This document shows positions 11,332-21,487 of a stretch of DNA of 64,000 nt, piece after piece. A program made the translations under genes and the position numbers. Each line of letters opens with the position of its first letter. Within the stretch, counting starts at the first letter, position 1. Source of the DNA: Lachnospiraceae bacterium (GTDB lineage: Bacteria > Bacillota > Clostridia > Lachnospirales > Lachnospiraceae); the NCBI GenBank assembly GCA_022769665.1, contig JALEIR010000079.1:1-64000 (forward strand). Direction: 5' to 3'. The notes beneath the pieces are model-generated. The model was not told the DNA's origin, ran no database searches, and saw only the letters and a list, made by a program, of their open reading frames with translations.

Positions 11332-12484
11332 ACAGGCTCCTCATCTGGTCAAAAGCATACAGCTGGTTGCTGATTTCATCGCTCATTTCGTCACATGCTT
11401 TGTTAAGTCTTTCCTTCTGCTCCTTCAGTTCACAGGCAAATTTCTCCTGCCTGTCCATCACCTTGGTGAGATCCGTCTGAACTTTACGGTTTATTTCTAC
11501 CAAAGCCGCAACTGCCTCTGTCAGTTCTCTGGCATTCTCCGCGCTGACCTTTTGCGATTCTCCCGCTGCTTTTAAGGTATTTCCCAATTTTTGGAAATCC
11601 GTTCCCAGACTTTCCTGCATTCTGTCATGAAACCTGTCCACAATCCGTTCCACTGCCTCAGTCTGTTCCGTTGCGTTGCCTTTCATCAGCTCCAACACCT
11701 GTTTTAACGCATTGGATATAGATGCCTGATACACCACCATTGCTGCAGAATTTTCATCCTCCTTCACCGCTACAGGCTGCGCTGTCTGGCGAAATACATT
11801 CAGGAAACTCTCCAGCTTATCATAAGCATCGGACATAATACTGCGGTATACAAAGTTAAATACCAGCGAAAACAGGATACCGTATACGGAAGTATGGAAA
11901 GCAACCTTCATACCGGAAAGCAGCGGTCCTACATTGTCCGAAATGGTATAAATATCATCCCCGTTAAAGGAACCCAGGCCCATGGAAAGTCCCAGAAAAG
12001 TTCCCAGAATTCCCAGCCCCGTCATGGTGCCTGAGATGCCGGAGTTAAAGAAATTCATCCCCACTCTGTCCAGCAAATTCTCATTGATATATTCATCCAG
12101 TTCGCAGGAGGTAACCACCCCACGCCTTGTACTGTGGCTTTTGATCCTCATACGATATTTGTTAAATGCAGACCTCAGCTCATCATTTTCAAAGACATCC
12201 TTGCGGTCCTGATAATTGACCCAGAGATTCTTTCCGCCTGCATCCCTGTACTCCTTCTGCAGTCTCAGGGAAAAATCCGTCAATTCATCTGTCACCCGGT
12301 TCAGCCTGCCGAAGCTGACAAAAGATACAATAAACAGTACGCCGATTATGGCAAGAAAGCCCAGGTTGATGGCAAGGTTGACGAAGGAGGTTTGCTCTCC
12401 CGTAAATACGCCGTTTACATACAAAACAAAAGCCACAACGATGGCATACAGCAGGAATAGTACATAATACAGTTTATTTTTCAT
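11321..12484 (-). CDS. MotA/TolQ/ExbB-family channel protein (stator-like A subunit)
   Basis: TMs plus GTMTGLGILGTFLGLSMGL and GMKVAFHTSVYGILFSLVFN channel motifs, cytoplasmic coiled-coil tail. SD ATAGGAGAACAG before ATG at 12484; overlaps downstream gene by 11 bp. Confidence 0.85.
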   Translation of the reverse strand: MKNKLYYVLFLLYAIVVAFVLYVNGVFTGEQTSFVNLAINLGFLAIIGVLFIVSFVSFGRLNRVTDELTDFSLRLQKEYRDAGGKNLWVNYQDRKDVFENDELRSAFNKYRMRIKSHSTRRGVVTSCELDEYINENLLDRVGMNFFNSGISGTMTGLGILGTFLGLSMGLGSFNGDDIYTISDNVGPLLSGMKVAFHTSVYGILFSLVFNFVYRSIMSDAYDKLESFLNVFRQTAQPVAVKEDENSAAMVVYQASISNALKQVLELMKGNATEQTEAVERIVDRFHDRMQESLGTDFQKLGNTLKAAGESQKVSAENARELTEAVAALVEINRKVQTDLTKVMDRQEKFACELKEQKERLNKACDEMSDEISNQLYAFDQMRSLYEK

Positions 12485-12651
12485 CTGTTCTCCTATCCCG
12501 TGCCGTAAGCTTTGGCTGCGGCTTTTACTATATCCCGGCACGTTCATTTTCTCTGTACCTGCCCCTATCGAAAGCAGTTCACAGTTTACTTCTTAAACGT
12601 ACCATATTTTTTCTGACAACTCAACAATTCTAAAGAAATCTTAAAGAACTT

Positions 12652-13580
12652 TTATGCTTTCACCTGAATCACTTCATCATAAAGCTCCGCCAATTTCCCG
12701 GGCAGAAATAATGTGTAGCAGCGTACTCTTTCCGGAACCGCTCTCCCCGACCACCAGGTATTTTTTCCCTTTTTCAAACACTGTCAAGAAATGATTGACG
12801 GCTTTCTTTTCGCCCAGGGTCAAAGAGACATCCTTCAGTTCTATATCGCCGTATACCGCCTGTTTTTCTCTCTTTGAACCGGTATCTTCACTGTCCTGAA
12901 GAAGAGCCTTGTATTTTTCCGTCAGTTTCCCGGAAGATTTGAATCGAATCCATGTATCCGAGGCGGTCATAATGGGAGAAATAATTTTCCCGGAAAGCTG
13001 TCCGAAGGCAATGACAATACCGACGCTGAAGCTTCCTTTGATAGCAAAGTAAGCTGCAAGCGCCATGATGATAACTGTGGAAGTCAATCCCGCAAGTTCG
13101 TTCAGGCACAGAAACAAAGTCCTGTCATTCCCGTTGACTTCTTTTGCCTTTTCCAGTCTTCCGTTGGGCCTCTTTCCGGTATGTTTCACAACAAATGCCG
13201 TAAAAACGCCAATCACCATTATCAGCAAAAGCATCAACGGCTTTATATAGATACACGTAGTCACCGGTATTCCTGCTCTCAAAATCGGTTACGTTTTTAT
13301 GCAGGATTCTGTCAAATAAATCGTGCTTTAAATCCTGTCTGGCCCTTCGGATCAGCTTGTTTTTCGTAATACCGTATAAATATTCGGAAAGTACGGTCAC
13401 AATCAGGAAAACAATTCCCACAATCAATACCCGAAGGAGCTTCTGCAGATTCTCCTCCACCGCACAGTTCATAATCTCACTTAAAACAAACGCGAAGAAA
13501 ACGCTCATTGCGGAAGAGGTGGCCAGCAAAACAGCATATACAGCGTACAATCCTCTGTTCTTTATAATATATCGATACAC
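12652..13580 (-). pseudogene. Decayed ABC transporter (TM-NBD) with internal deletions and frame changes
   Basis: N-terminal TM ORF 13125..13580, second ORF 12677..13282 in another frame with Walker A GESGSGKST, and a third-frame C-terminus PGKLAELYDEVIQVKA*. Confidence 0.85.
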
Positions 13581-13648
13581 ACCTTTATCCTACTACATCA
13601 CTGAATCCACTGCAATATCGTATATAATCTCCCAATTTCGGCAATGCG

Positions 13649-16498
13649 TTATGCCCGTATTTCCTTCACCTCGTACCCTGCCTCTGTGACAGCGGCAGTC
13701 AGTGCCTCATCACTGACCTCCGCAGACAGTTCAACGGTAGCTGTCTTATTCTCCAGGCTCATGGTCACGGCATCTACGCCCTCCAAAGCCTCCAGGGCCT
13801 TCTGTACTCTTCCGGTACAGTGCCCACACATCATTCCCTCAATTGTCATTACCTTTGTCATGTTTTTTTCCTCTCTTTCTTCCCGGCTTACTGCCGCATT
13901 TCTCTTATCCGATTCCGGTGCTACAGCCATTGTAACCTTTCCGCCTGTGCCTTGTTCCGCTGCATCTGCGTTTTCTGCTTTCTGTACCTCCGTATCCCGC
14001 TTTACCGTCTCTTTGAATCCGCTTTTAAAGCCTCTCAGCCGCAGGGCATTGCCTACCACAAAAATGCTGCTTAAGCTCATGGCAGCTGCGCCGAACATAG
14101 GATTCAGCTTAAGGTTCAGGATGGGATACCACACTCCTGCCGCCAGAGGAATGCCGATTGCATTATAGAAAAAGGCCCAGAACAGATTCTGTTTGATATT
14201 GCGGATGACTGCCCGGCTTAAACGCACAGCGGTCACCGAATCCCGTAAATCGCTTTTCATCAGGACAATGTCAGCACTCTCCATGGCCACATCCGTTCCC
14301 GCTCCGATTGCCATGCCCACATCCGCCGCTGCCAGCGCAGGTGCATCGTTGATACCGTCCCCAACCATGGCAACTCTTCTGCCCGTTGCTTTCAACTCAC
14401 TGATTTTTCTCTCCTTATCCTGAGGCAGTACCTCCGCCACCACTTCCTCTATACCCAGCTGTTGACGTACCGCTTCCGCTGTCCTCTTGTTGTCTCCGGT
14501 TAGCATGACTACACGGATACCCATCTCCCGGAATTTCTGTACGGCAATGTAAGAGCTCGGTTTGATTTCATCCGCCACCTGAATGCTGCCAAGGAACCGG
14601 CCTTCCTCTGCCACCAGAAGATTCGTCATCCCCTCCCGGGCCATTTGATCAAGCCCCTGAAGCACCATGGGGTCAATCGTAATGCCGTTCTCCTCCAGGT
14701 ACGCCCGGTTGCCCACAAAATACCGGGTGCCCGCCTTGGCTCCGGCATCCTTTCTGTCCCGGAGCTCTGAAGCAAAGCTTCCATCCTTCTGTTTACCTGC
14801 AACAAACACAGAGGTCGGACCATCCTCAGACCGCATCACAGGACGGGGCTCAATGTTCTTCGTCAACACGCCCTCCACGCCTCTTCCGAACACTGCCTTG
14901 AAATCCCGGATTTCCGGAATGTTCAGGTTCTCCCGCTCCGCGTATTCTACCACCGCCTCCGCCAACGGGTGCTCGCTCTTCTTTTCCAGTGCCGCCGCGA
15001 GAGCAACCATAGTGTCAAGGGACATATCCTGCGCATTACAGCCTGTTCCCATGACGCGCAGCTTCCCCGAAGTGATGGTTCCTGTCTTGTCCAACACCAC
15101 CGTGTCAATCTCCTTGGCGCGTTGCAGGGCCTCCCCGGATTTTATCAATATACCGTGATTTGCTCCTACACCCGTTCCCACCATGATAGCCACGGGGGTT
15201 GCCAGACCCAGAGCACAGGGGCAGGATATCACCAGCACAGCAATCGCCGAAGAAACAGCAAACTCCGCTCCTGCTCCCGCAATCAGCCATACAGCCAGCG
15301 TCACCACTGCAATACAAATTACTACAGGAACAAATACCCCCGCCACCTTATCCGCAAGCTGAGCGATAGGCGCCTTGCTGCCTCCCGCCTCCTCCACCAG
15401 ACGGATAATCTGTGACAGGGTGGTGTCCTCTCCCACACGGTCTGCACGGCATTTCAAGAATCCCGCTTTATTCATCGTGGCAGAGATTACCCTGTCTCCA
15501 CTCTGTTTTTCCACGGGAATGCTCTCCCCGGTAATTGCCGCCTCGTCCACACTTGAGGTACCCTCCAGCACGATTCCGTCCGCAGGCACCAGACTACCCG
15601 GCTTCACAAGGAAAATATCTCCGCTCTGCAAGTCTTCCGTGGGAATTTCCCGCTCATGACCTTCCTCATCTACCACAATAGCCAGCTTTGGAGATAAATC
15701 CATCAGCTTTTTGATAGCCTCGCTTGTCTTTCCCTTAGAACGGCTTTCCAGATATTTTCCAACGGTTATCAGAGTGAGAATCATCCCCGCCGACTCAAAG
15801 TATAAATCGTGGGAATACTGCTCCACTACCGCCATATCCCCGTGTCCAAGCCCATAGCTGATACGGTACATGGCAAAAATGCCGTAGCCGATGGCTGCGG
15901 AGGCACCCAGGGCAATGAGGCTGTCCATATTGGGGGACAGATGTTTCAGCGTCTTGAAACCCACAGAAAAAAATTTCCGGTTCATATACAAAATAGGCAG
16001 CAGCAGAATAAACTGTGTCATGGCAAAGGTCATGGCATTTTCGTTTCCGTGAAAAAAACGGTGCATAAAGCCGGGAATGGGAAGCCCGAACCACTCATTG
16101 TACATGTGGAACATGGCAACATACATCAGCGGAATCAGAAAGCCGACGGAAATCCCCAACCGCCATCTCATGGCTTTTTCTTCCTCCCTGTTGTTTTTCT
16201 GCAGTTCTTCCCTGCTCTGCTCCCTGCTGTTGCCCCGGCGACTGTATTCAGCTGCTCCCGGCACAGTCCTTCCATCCGGCGCACCGCCAATGATTAAAGA
16301 TGCACCGTATCCGGCCTTTTCAACCGTTCTTTCAATCTCTTCACAACCAAGTCTTGTTTCGTCGTATTCCACTTCCATGGTCTCCGTAAGCAGATTGACG
16401 GAAGCCTTTTCTACGGGCTCCAGCTTATTTATTGCCTTCTCCACATGGGCAGAACAGGCCGAACAGGTCATGCCCGTAATGTGATATCTCTCTTTCAT
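13649..16498 (-). CDS. copA: Copper-translocating P-type ATPase with N- and C-terminal HMA domains
   Basis: GMTCSACSAHVEKA N-HMA, CPCALGLATP, DKTGTIT, HP motif SEHPLAEAV, C-terminal HMA GMMCGHCTGRVQKALEAL. Confidence 0.95.
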   Translation of the reverse strand: MKERYHITGMTCSACSAHVEKAINKLEPVEKASVNLLTETMEVEYDETRLGCEEIERTVEKAGYGASLIIGGAPDGRTVPGAAEYSRRGNSREQSREELQKNNREEEKAMRWRLGISVGFLIPLMYVAMFHMYNEWFGLPIPGFMHRFFHGNENAMTFAMTQFILLLPILYMNRKFFSVGFKTLKHLSPNMDSLIALGASAAIGYGIFAMYRISYGLGHGDMAVVEQYSHDLYFESAGMILTLITVGKYLESRSKGKTSEAIKKLMDLSPKLAIVVDEEGHEREIPTEDLQSGDIFLVKPGSLVPADGIVLEGTSSVDEAAITGESIPVEKQSGDRVISATMNKAGFLKCRADRVGEDTTLSQIIRLVEEAGGSKAPIAQLADKVAGVFVPVVICIAVVTLAVWLIAGAGAEFAVSSAIAVLVISCPCALGLATPVAIMVGTGVGANHGILIKSGEALQRAKEIDTVVLDKTGTITSGKLRVMGTGCNAQDMSLDTMVALAAALEKKSEHPLAEAVVEYAERENLNIPEIRDFKAVFGRGVEGVLTKNIEPRPVMRSEDGPTSVFVAGKQKDGSFASELRDRKDAGAKAGTRYFVGNRAYLEENGITIDPMVLQGLDQMAREGMTNLLVAEEGRFLGSIQVADEIKPSSYIAVQKFREMGIRVVMLTGDNKRTAEAVRQQLGIEEVVAEVLPQDKERKISELKATGRRVAMVGDGINDAPALAAADVGMAIGAGTDVAMESADIVLMKSDLRDSVTAVRLSRAVIRNIKQNLFWAFFYNAIGIPLAAGVWYPILNLKLNPMFGAAAMSLSSIFVVGNALRLRGFKSGFKETVKRDTEVQKAENADAAEQGTGGKVTMAVAPESDKRNAAVSREEREEKNMTKVMTIEGMMCGHCTGRVQKALEALEGVDAVTMSLENKTATVELSAEVSDEALTAAVTEAGYEVKEIRA

Positions 16499-16527
16499 CA
16501 GTTAAATTTCCTCGCCTTCTTCCGTTC

Positions 16528-16866
16528 TCATTTCAGCTTCTTCACCAGTTCTACTGCCTCGTCTGCCACAGCAGTATTCCCCTTTTGTATCTCCTCTACC
16601 ACACAAGTCTCCATATGATTCTGTAAAATCAGATATCCGAAAGCCTGCAGCGCGCTCTCCACCGCTGCTACCTGGGTCAGAATATCCCCGCAATAGCGGT
16701 TTTCATCCAGCATTTTTCCTATACCGTTTAACTGTCCCGCCATACGGCTCAACCGGTTTTTCAACTGTTTTAATTCTCTCTCACTTCTCGGCGTTGTTTT
16801 TTGGTGACAGCAGCACTCTGTCCCCTGCGTCGGAATATCTCTCTTCTTGCTATTATCTCCTGCCAT
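16528..16866 (-). CDS. csoR: CsoR-family copper-sensing transcriptional repressor
   Basis: 112 aa; RLSRMAGQLNGIGKMLDENRYCGDILTQVAAVESAL...NHMETCV with the C-H-x3-C metal ligand pattern; next to copA and consensus operators. Confidence 0.9.
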   Translation of the reverse strand: MAGDNSKKRDIPTQGTECCCHQKTTPRSERELKQLKNRLSRMAGQLNGIGKMLDENRYCGDILTQVAAVESALQAFGYLILQNHMETCVVEEIQKGNTAVADEAVELVKKLK

Positions 16867-16893
16867 TGTCCTTCTATCCCTTTCTGCATTAAA

Positions 16894-16910
16894 ATACCCC
16901 CGAGGGGTAT
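16894..16910. promoter_or_regulatory. CsoR-type operator, site 2 (5' UTR)
   Basis: ATACCCCCGAGGGGTAT palindrome. Confidence 0.85.
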
Positions 16911-16925
16911 ACTATTCTCATACGA

Positions 16926-16954
16926 ATAATATACCCTACGGGGGTATCTGTCAA
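16926..16954 (-). promoter_or_regulatory. csoR-copA promoter with CsoR-type operator in the -35/-10 spacer
   Basis: Minus strand TTGACA (16949-16954), 17 bp spacer, TATTAT (16926-16931); operator ATACCCTACGGGGGTAT at 16931-16947. Confidence 0.9.
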
Positions 16955-16961
16955 GTGTCCG

Positions 16962-18266
16962 TTAAATGCTCTGGAAGCCACCCTCCAAATCCTCAATAAT
17001 GTCATCAATGTTCTCAGTTCCGATCGAAAGGCGGATGGTACTTCCGGAAATTCCCTGCTCCTTCAGTTCCGCATCGCTAAGCTGCGCGTGAGTGGTGGAA
17101 GCCGGATGAATCACAAGGCTCTTCACGTCTGCCACATTTGCCAGCAGTGAGAACAGTTCCAGATTGTCGATAAACTTTTTGGCTGCTTCCTCGCCACCTT
17201 TGATTTCAAAAGTAAAGATAGATCCTCCGCCATTGGGGAAGTATTTTTTATACAGTGCCTGCTGCTCAGGATCCTCCGATACGGAAGGATGATGCACCTT
17301 TTCTACCTTGGGATGTCTGTTCAGGTAATCCACCACTTTCAGTGCGTTCTCCACATGTCTCTCCACACGAAGAGAAAGGGTTTCCAGTCCCTGCAGGAAG
17401 AAAAATGCATGAAAAGGAGAAAGGGTCGCTCCGGTATCCCGAAGAAGAATGGCACGAATCGCAGTTACAAATACAGCTCCCGGAACTGCCTCCGCGAAAT
17501 TCACACCATGGTAACTCTCATTTGGTGTGGTAAGATGAGGGAATTTTCCGCTTGCCTTCCAGTCAAACTTACCGCTTTCAATGATAACACCGCCGATTGT
17601 CGTTCCGTGACCGCCGATAAACTTAGTCGCGGAATGAACCACGATATCTGCTCCGTACTCAAAAGGTCTTACCAGATATGGAGTTGCAAAGGTATTGTCT
17701 ACTACCAAAGGTATCTTGTGTGCATGTGCAATTTCAGCCAACTTTTCAATATCCACCACATCAGAATTGGGGTTGCCCAAAGTTTCTATGTACAAAGCCT
17801 TTGTATTTTCTTTGATTGCGGTTTCCACTTCTTCATAATCAAAGGGATTCACAAAGGTTGTGGTAACACCATAATCAACAAGGGTATGCGCAAGAAGGTT
17901 ATAGCTTCCTCCGTAAATATTGTTTGCGGATACAATATGGTCTCCTGCTTTAGCCAGATTCTGGATAGCATAGGTAATTGCTGCCATTCCGCTTCCCACT
18001 GCCAGCGCTGCCGTGCCGCCTTCCAGTGCTGCGATTCTTTTCTCAAACACATCCTCTGTGGGATTGGTTAGACGTCCGTATATATTTCCCGCATCCGCCA
18101 GTCCAAACCGGGCAGCGGCATGGTCGCAGTTGCGGAACACATAGGACGAAGTCTGATAGATGGGAACTGCTCTTGCATCCGTAACCGGATCCGGTTGTTC
18201 CTGCCCCACATGAAGCTGTAATGTCTCAAATTTCAAGTTTCTCTCTGCGTATGGTTTCTTGCTCAT
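16962..18266 (-). CDS. O-acetylhomoserine aminocarboxypropyltransferase/cysteine synthase family
   Basis: PLP Cys/Met metabolism family: [49 protein letters not shown]. Confidence 0.93.
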   Translation of the reverse strand: MSKKPYAERNLKFETLQLHVGQEQPDPVTDARAVPIYQTSSYVFRNCDHAAARFGLADAGNIYGRLTNPTEDVFEKRIAALEGGTAALAVGSGMAAITYAIQNLAKAGDHIVSANNIYGGSYNLLAHTLVDYGVTTTFVNPFDYEEVETAIKENTKALYIETLGNPNSDVVDIEKLAEIAHAHKIPLVVDNTFATPYLVRPFEYGADIVVHSATKFIGGHGTTIGGVIIESGKFDWKASGKFPHLTTPNESYHGVNFAEAVPGAVFVTAIRAILLRDTGATLSPFHAFFFLQGLETLSLRVERHVENALKVVDYLNRHPKVEKVHHPSVSEDPEQQALYKKYFPNGGGSIFTFEIKGGEEAAKKFIDNLELFSLLANVADVKSLVIHPASTTHAQLSDAELKEQGISGSTIRLSIGTENIDDIIEDLEGGFQSI

Positions 18267-18308
18267 AAATGTCCTCCTGTCCGCCTGTCTACGGCCCGCC
18301 TCTTATTT

Positions 18309-18325
18309 CCTACTATATTAGTGGG
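18309..18325. promoter_or_regulatory. Palindromic operator candidate near the transcription start
   Basis: CCTACTA-TAT-TAGTGGG inverted repeat (one mismatch) just downstream of the -10. Confidence 0.5.
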
Positions 18326-18333
18326 TTTAGTAT

Positions 18334-18362
18334 ATATTAACTCTTTTGCCAAAAATTGTCAA
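18334..18362 (-). promoter_or_regulatory. Promoter of the O-acetylhomoserine sulfhydrylase gene
   Basis: Minus strand TTGACA (18357-18362), 17 bp, TAATAT (18334-18339). Confidence 0.75.
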
Positions 18363-18367
18363 TACCC

Positions 18368-19650
18368 TTACTGTTGAAGCTGCTGTGCAAGACCGTAAAT
18401 ATTCTCAAGCACCTCTCTGCAGGCTTTCATATCCTCCACAGTAGCTTCGGAAGTTTTCATACCTTCTGTGGAAGATGCTGCTACCTCCTCACTGGTCGCG
18501 GACAAATGTGTGATATTTTCTGAGATTACTCCGGTCGATGCCAAAATTTCTTCAATCACACGCTTGGTAGTGTCGATATTTGTTGTAAGCGTTGCAACTC
18601 CCTCACGGATTTTCTCAAATTTTTCCCTGGTTTCCTCAATCAGTTCATTCTGCTTGTCTACAGATGCCACAGAGTTTTTGATACTTTCGTTTGCGCGTTT
18701 CGTATCGTCGTTCAGTTCACCGATAATATTGGTAATATTGTTGGAAGCATCCTTGGTTTGCTCGGAAAGCTGTCTGATTTCCTCTGCCACAACGGCAAAG
18801 CCTCTTCCGGCCTCACCGGCGCGGGCTGCCTCAATAGATGCGTTCAGAGCCAACAGGTTTGTCTGGCTGGAAATGCTCAGAATACTTCCCACAAAGTTCT
18901 CCACCTCTGCAACCTTTTTCGTCAGGCTGTCAATTACTTCCACGGTCACATTGCTTGCAAGCTCAACATTATGAGCCTGTTCCTTCAGCTCTTTCACCAT
19001 TGCAGAGCCGTCCTCAACGTTCTCATCCGTATTTCGGGAAGCCTCAATCATATTGTGGGTTACCCTCTCTGCAACATCCGTCTTCTCCTGAATCTCCGCA
19101 CACATGGTAGCCTGCTGTTGGATAGCCTCCGCCGTGCTTTCTGTGCTGTCGGCAATGTTGCTCATGGCGAAATTGCCGGTATCCACACTGTTATTCAGAC
19201 GGTCAAGCATCTGCATCGCTTCCTCGAAGAGCTTGGAAATCTTTTCCGCGACCTCGGTCATCTTCTTATTACTCTCCTCCTGTCGCTTTGCAGCGGAGGT
19301 AATGGTTTCCATATTCTCCTCATTGTTGCGAATCAGAAGCCTTACAATTCTGATGGAAGAAAAGCATAGGCAAATGCCTGTGGTGTACCGTTGGTAAACA
19401 GAATCACAACATATGCTACCGTTGCGCTTCCCAACATCACAATGCCGCACATTTTCGTGTCCTTTTTCATGACAAAAATAACGGTGGAAACAATCAACGC
19501 CAGAACACCGGCTACCGTCTGCGCCATAATTTTGCCTGTAACACCATAGCTGGCTATGTATATCAGCATCGTCAGGAACACATAGCCGTAAATAATCGCA
19601 ATTACCGGAAAAACAGTTGAATTGGCTCGCTTATATTGGGCACTTGTCAT
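18368..19650 (-). pseudogene. Disrupted methyl-accepting chemotaxis protein
   Basis: N-terminal TM ORF ends ...[14 protein letters not shown] signaling domain continues in a different frame ([20 protein letters not shown]...). Start at 19650 preceded by AGGAGG. Confidence 0.8.
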
Positions 19651-19760
19651 TGTATAACCTCCTACGCATCTTTCGTCTTTTCGACCTTTTACACAGAAAA
19701 TATTATAGCGCACTCACAAACTGTCTGACAACTGTATCCACGACAAAAAATTGTGTCGAA

Positions 19761-21305
19761 TCATTTCTTTTCAAATACAAACCAATCTGCCTTCACAAAT
19801 CCGCCCCTACAGCCTTCCTCATTGATGATAAACAAGCCAGCCTTAACGCCAACCCAGCGTCCCGGCGTCGCCTCCGTAACGCTTCCCACCTTTCGATAAT
19901 TGTCTCCGTCAACGCTGATTTCAAAGGATACCTCCTTTTCCTTCTCAACCAACATACGCATGTAAACAGTATTTCCCGAAAAGTTCTCCAGATTTACCCG
20001 TTTTTCATCATCCTTTGTCCAGTTTCCGGTTCTCTGTTGCAGAATAAGCTGTCCTTCTTTCTTCTGCAGTGCCAGTGCGGTATAACAGCCTCCCAGAGAT
20101 ACCATTCCTGCCACATCCCCTTCAGCCATATGCTCCGTATGAATGCAGGTTGTAATCCTAAACTCCGGGGCAGGCCATTTTTGAAGCAACAGATTGCTGA
20201 CATCACAAAGCTGTGTCTTTTTCTCTGCGGGCTGCGCATACAGAGTAAGCTGTCCCTCTTTCAGACTGTACCAATCCGGCTTATAGTTGGCATTCCACTG
20301 CCACTGCAGCCCCAGCTTTTCTCCTTCAAAGAAATCACTGTCCTCCGGCGCATCAATGGGATATACTGCCCCCACATCGGGCTTTTTGTAACGCAGTACC
20401 GGTTCACCGCAGCCATCCACATCATTGACGCCGATTACCGGCCAGTCATTCTCCCAGCGCATCGGCTGCAGATGAATGATTCTGCCCGCATTTCCCACAT
20501 CCTGAAAATGAATAAACCAATCTTCTCCCGTAGGCGTGTCCACCCAGGCTCCCTGGTGAGGGCCGTTGACCGGAGAATTTCCCTGATGCAGTACAATTTT
20601 TTCCTCATAGGGACCATATATGTTTTTAGATCGCAATACTGTCTGCCAGCCGGGCTTCACGCCTCCTGCCGGAGCAAAAATATAATAATAACCGTTTCTC
20701 TTATACAGTTTGGGACCTTCAATCGTCGGCTGTGTTGCATGACCGTCGTAAATAAACCGTCCGTCGTCCAACACGTCGGAGCAGTCCGGCTGAATCGGAG
20801 ACATATAAAGCATACTTTTAAATCCGATTCGGCTTCTGGCAAAAGCGGTCACCATATATGCCTTACCGTCGTCATCCCAGAAAGGGCAGGGATCAATCCA
20901 GCCTACCACCTTTCTGACATAGGAAGGTTCACTCCACTTTCCCCATGGATCTTCGGTTTTGCACATCATGATTCCCTCGTCCGGCATGGGAATAAATACA
21001 TAATATACTCCTTCATGGTAACGGATGGAAGGTGCCCAGGTGCCGCAACCGTGAACCGGCTTGTCATAGTAATCAAAGGGCAGCTTTTCCATACAATAAT
21101 TGATAACCTTCCAGTTTACCAAATCCTTGGAGTGCAACAGCGGCACCGCAGGTGTATTGCAAAAACTGGAGGCTACCATAAAGTAGTCCTCCCCCACCCG
21201 GATAGCATCCGGATCGGAATAATCCGTGTACAATATGGGATTGCTGTAAGTTCCATCCCCATTGTCCGCAATCCACATTTTTTGAATTTTCTCTTTTTCC
21301 ATCAT
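19761..21305 (-). CDS. Glycoside hydrolase family 43 protein with C-terminal concanavalin-like domain
   Basis: NPILYTDYSDPDAIRVGEDYFMVASSF..., GCGTWAPSIRYHEGVYYVFI, DPCPFWDDDGKAYMV, IEGPKLYKRNGYYYIFAPAGG. Confidence 0.92.
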   Translation of the reverse strand: MMEKEKIQKMWIADNGDGTYSNPILYTDYSDPDAIRVGEDYFMVASSFCNTPAVPLLHSKDLVNWKVINYCMEKLPFDYYDKPVHGCGTWAPSIRYHEGVYYVFIPMPDEGIMMCKTEDPWGKWSEPSYVRKVVGWIDPCPFWDDDGKAYMVTAFARSRIGFKSMLYMSPIQPDCSDVLDDGRFIYDGHATQPTIEGPKLYKRNGYYYIFAPAGGVKPGWQTVLRSKNIYGPYEEKIVLHQGNSPVNGPHQGAWVDTPTGEDWFIHFQDVGNAGRIIHLQPMRWENDWPVIGVNDVDGCGEPVLRYKKPDVGAVYPIDAPEDSDFFEGEKLGLQWQWNANYKPDWYSLKEGQLTLYAQPAEKKTQLCDVSNLLLQKWPAPEFRITTCIHTEHMAEGDVAGMVSLGGCYTALALQKKEGQLILQQRTGNWTKDDEKRVNLENFSGNTVYMRMLVEKEKEVSFEISVDGDNYRKVGSVTEATPGRWVGVKAGLFIINEEGCRGGFVKADWFVFEKK

Positions 21306-21487
21306 CTGCTCCTTTCTCCGGCTGCTGCCAAAACAGTTTCTCTTTTTTACATCCTATCACAAAATGCTGTATTGAAAATGACATTTTCAGAACGGTTTAT
21401 GACATTTTTTGCATTTTTTTGTTGCCTATGCTAAAATATGTTTCAGGAACACAAATATCACCCAATATATCACCCAAGGAGATACTC

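Noticed and set aside
10408-12484. Complete Zorya defense system
   Set aside because: Only A/B-like subunits are present; no helicase or nuclease effector (ZorC/D/E-like) gene is in the neighbourhood.
19617-21434. 605-aa plus-strand ORF
   Set aside because: It lies antisense to the clear GH43 gene; composition (His/Arg/Cys/Ile-rich, no domain) fits a spurious mirror ORF.
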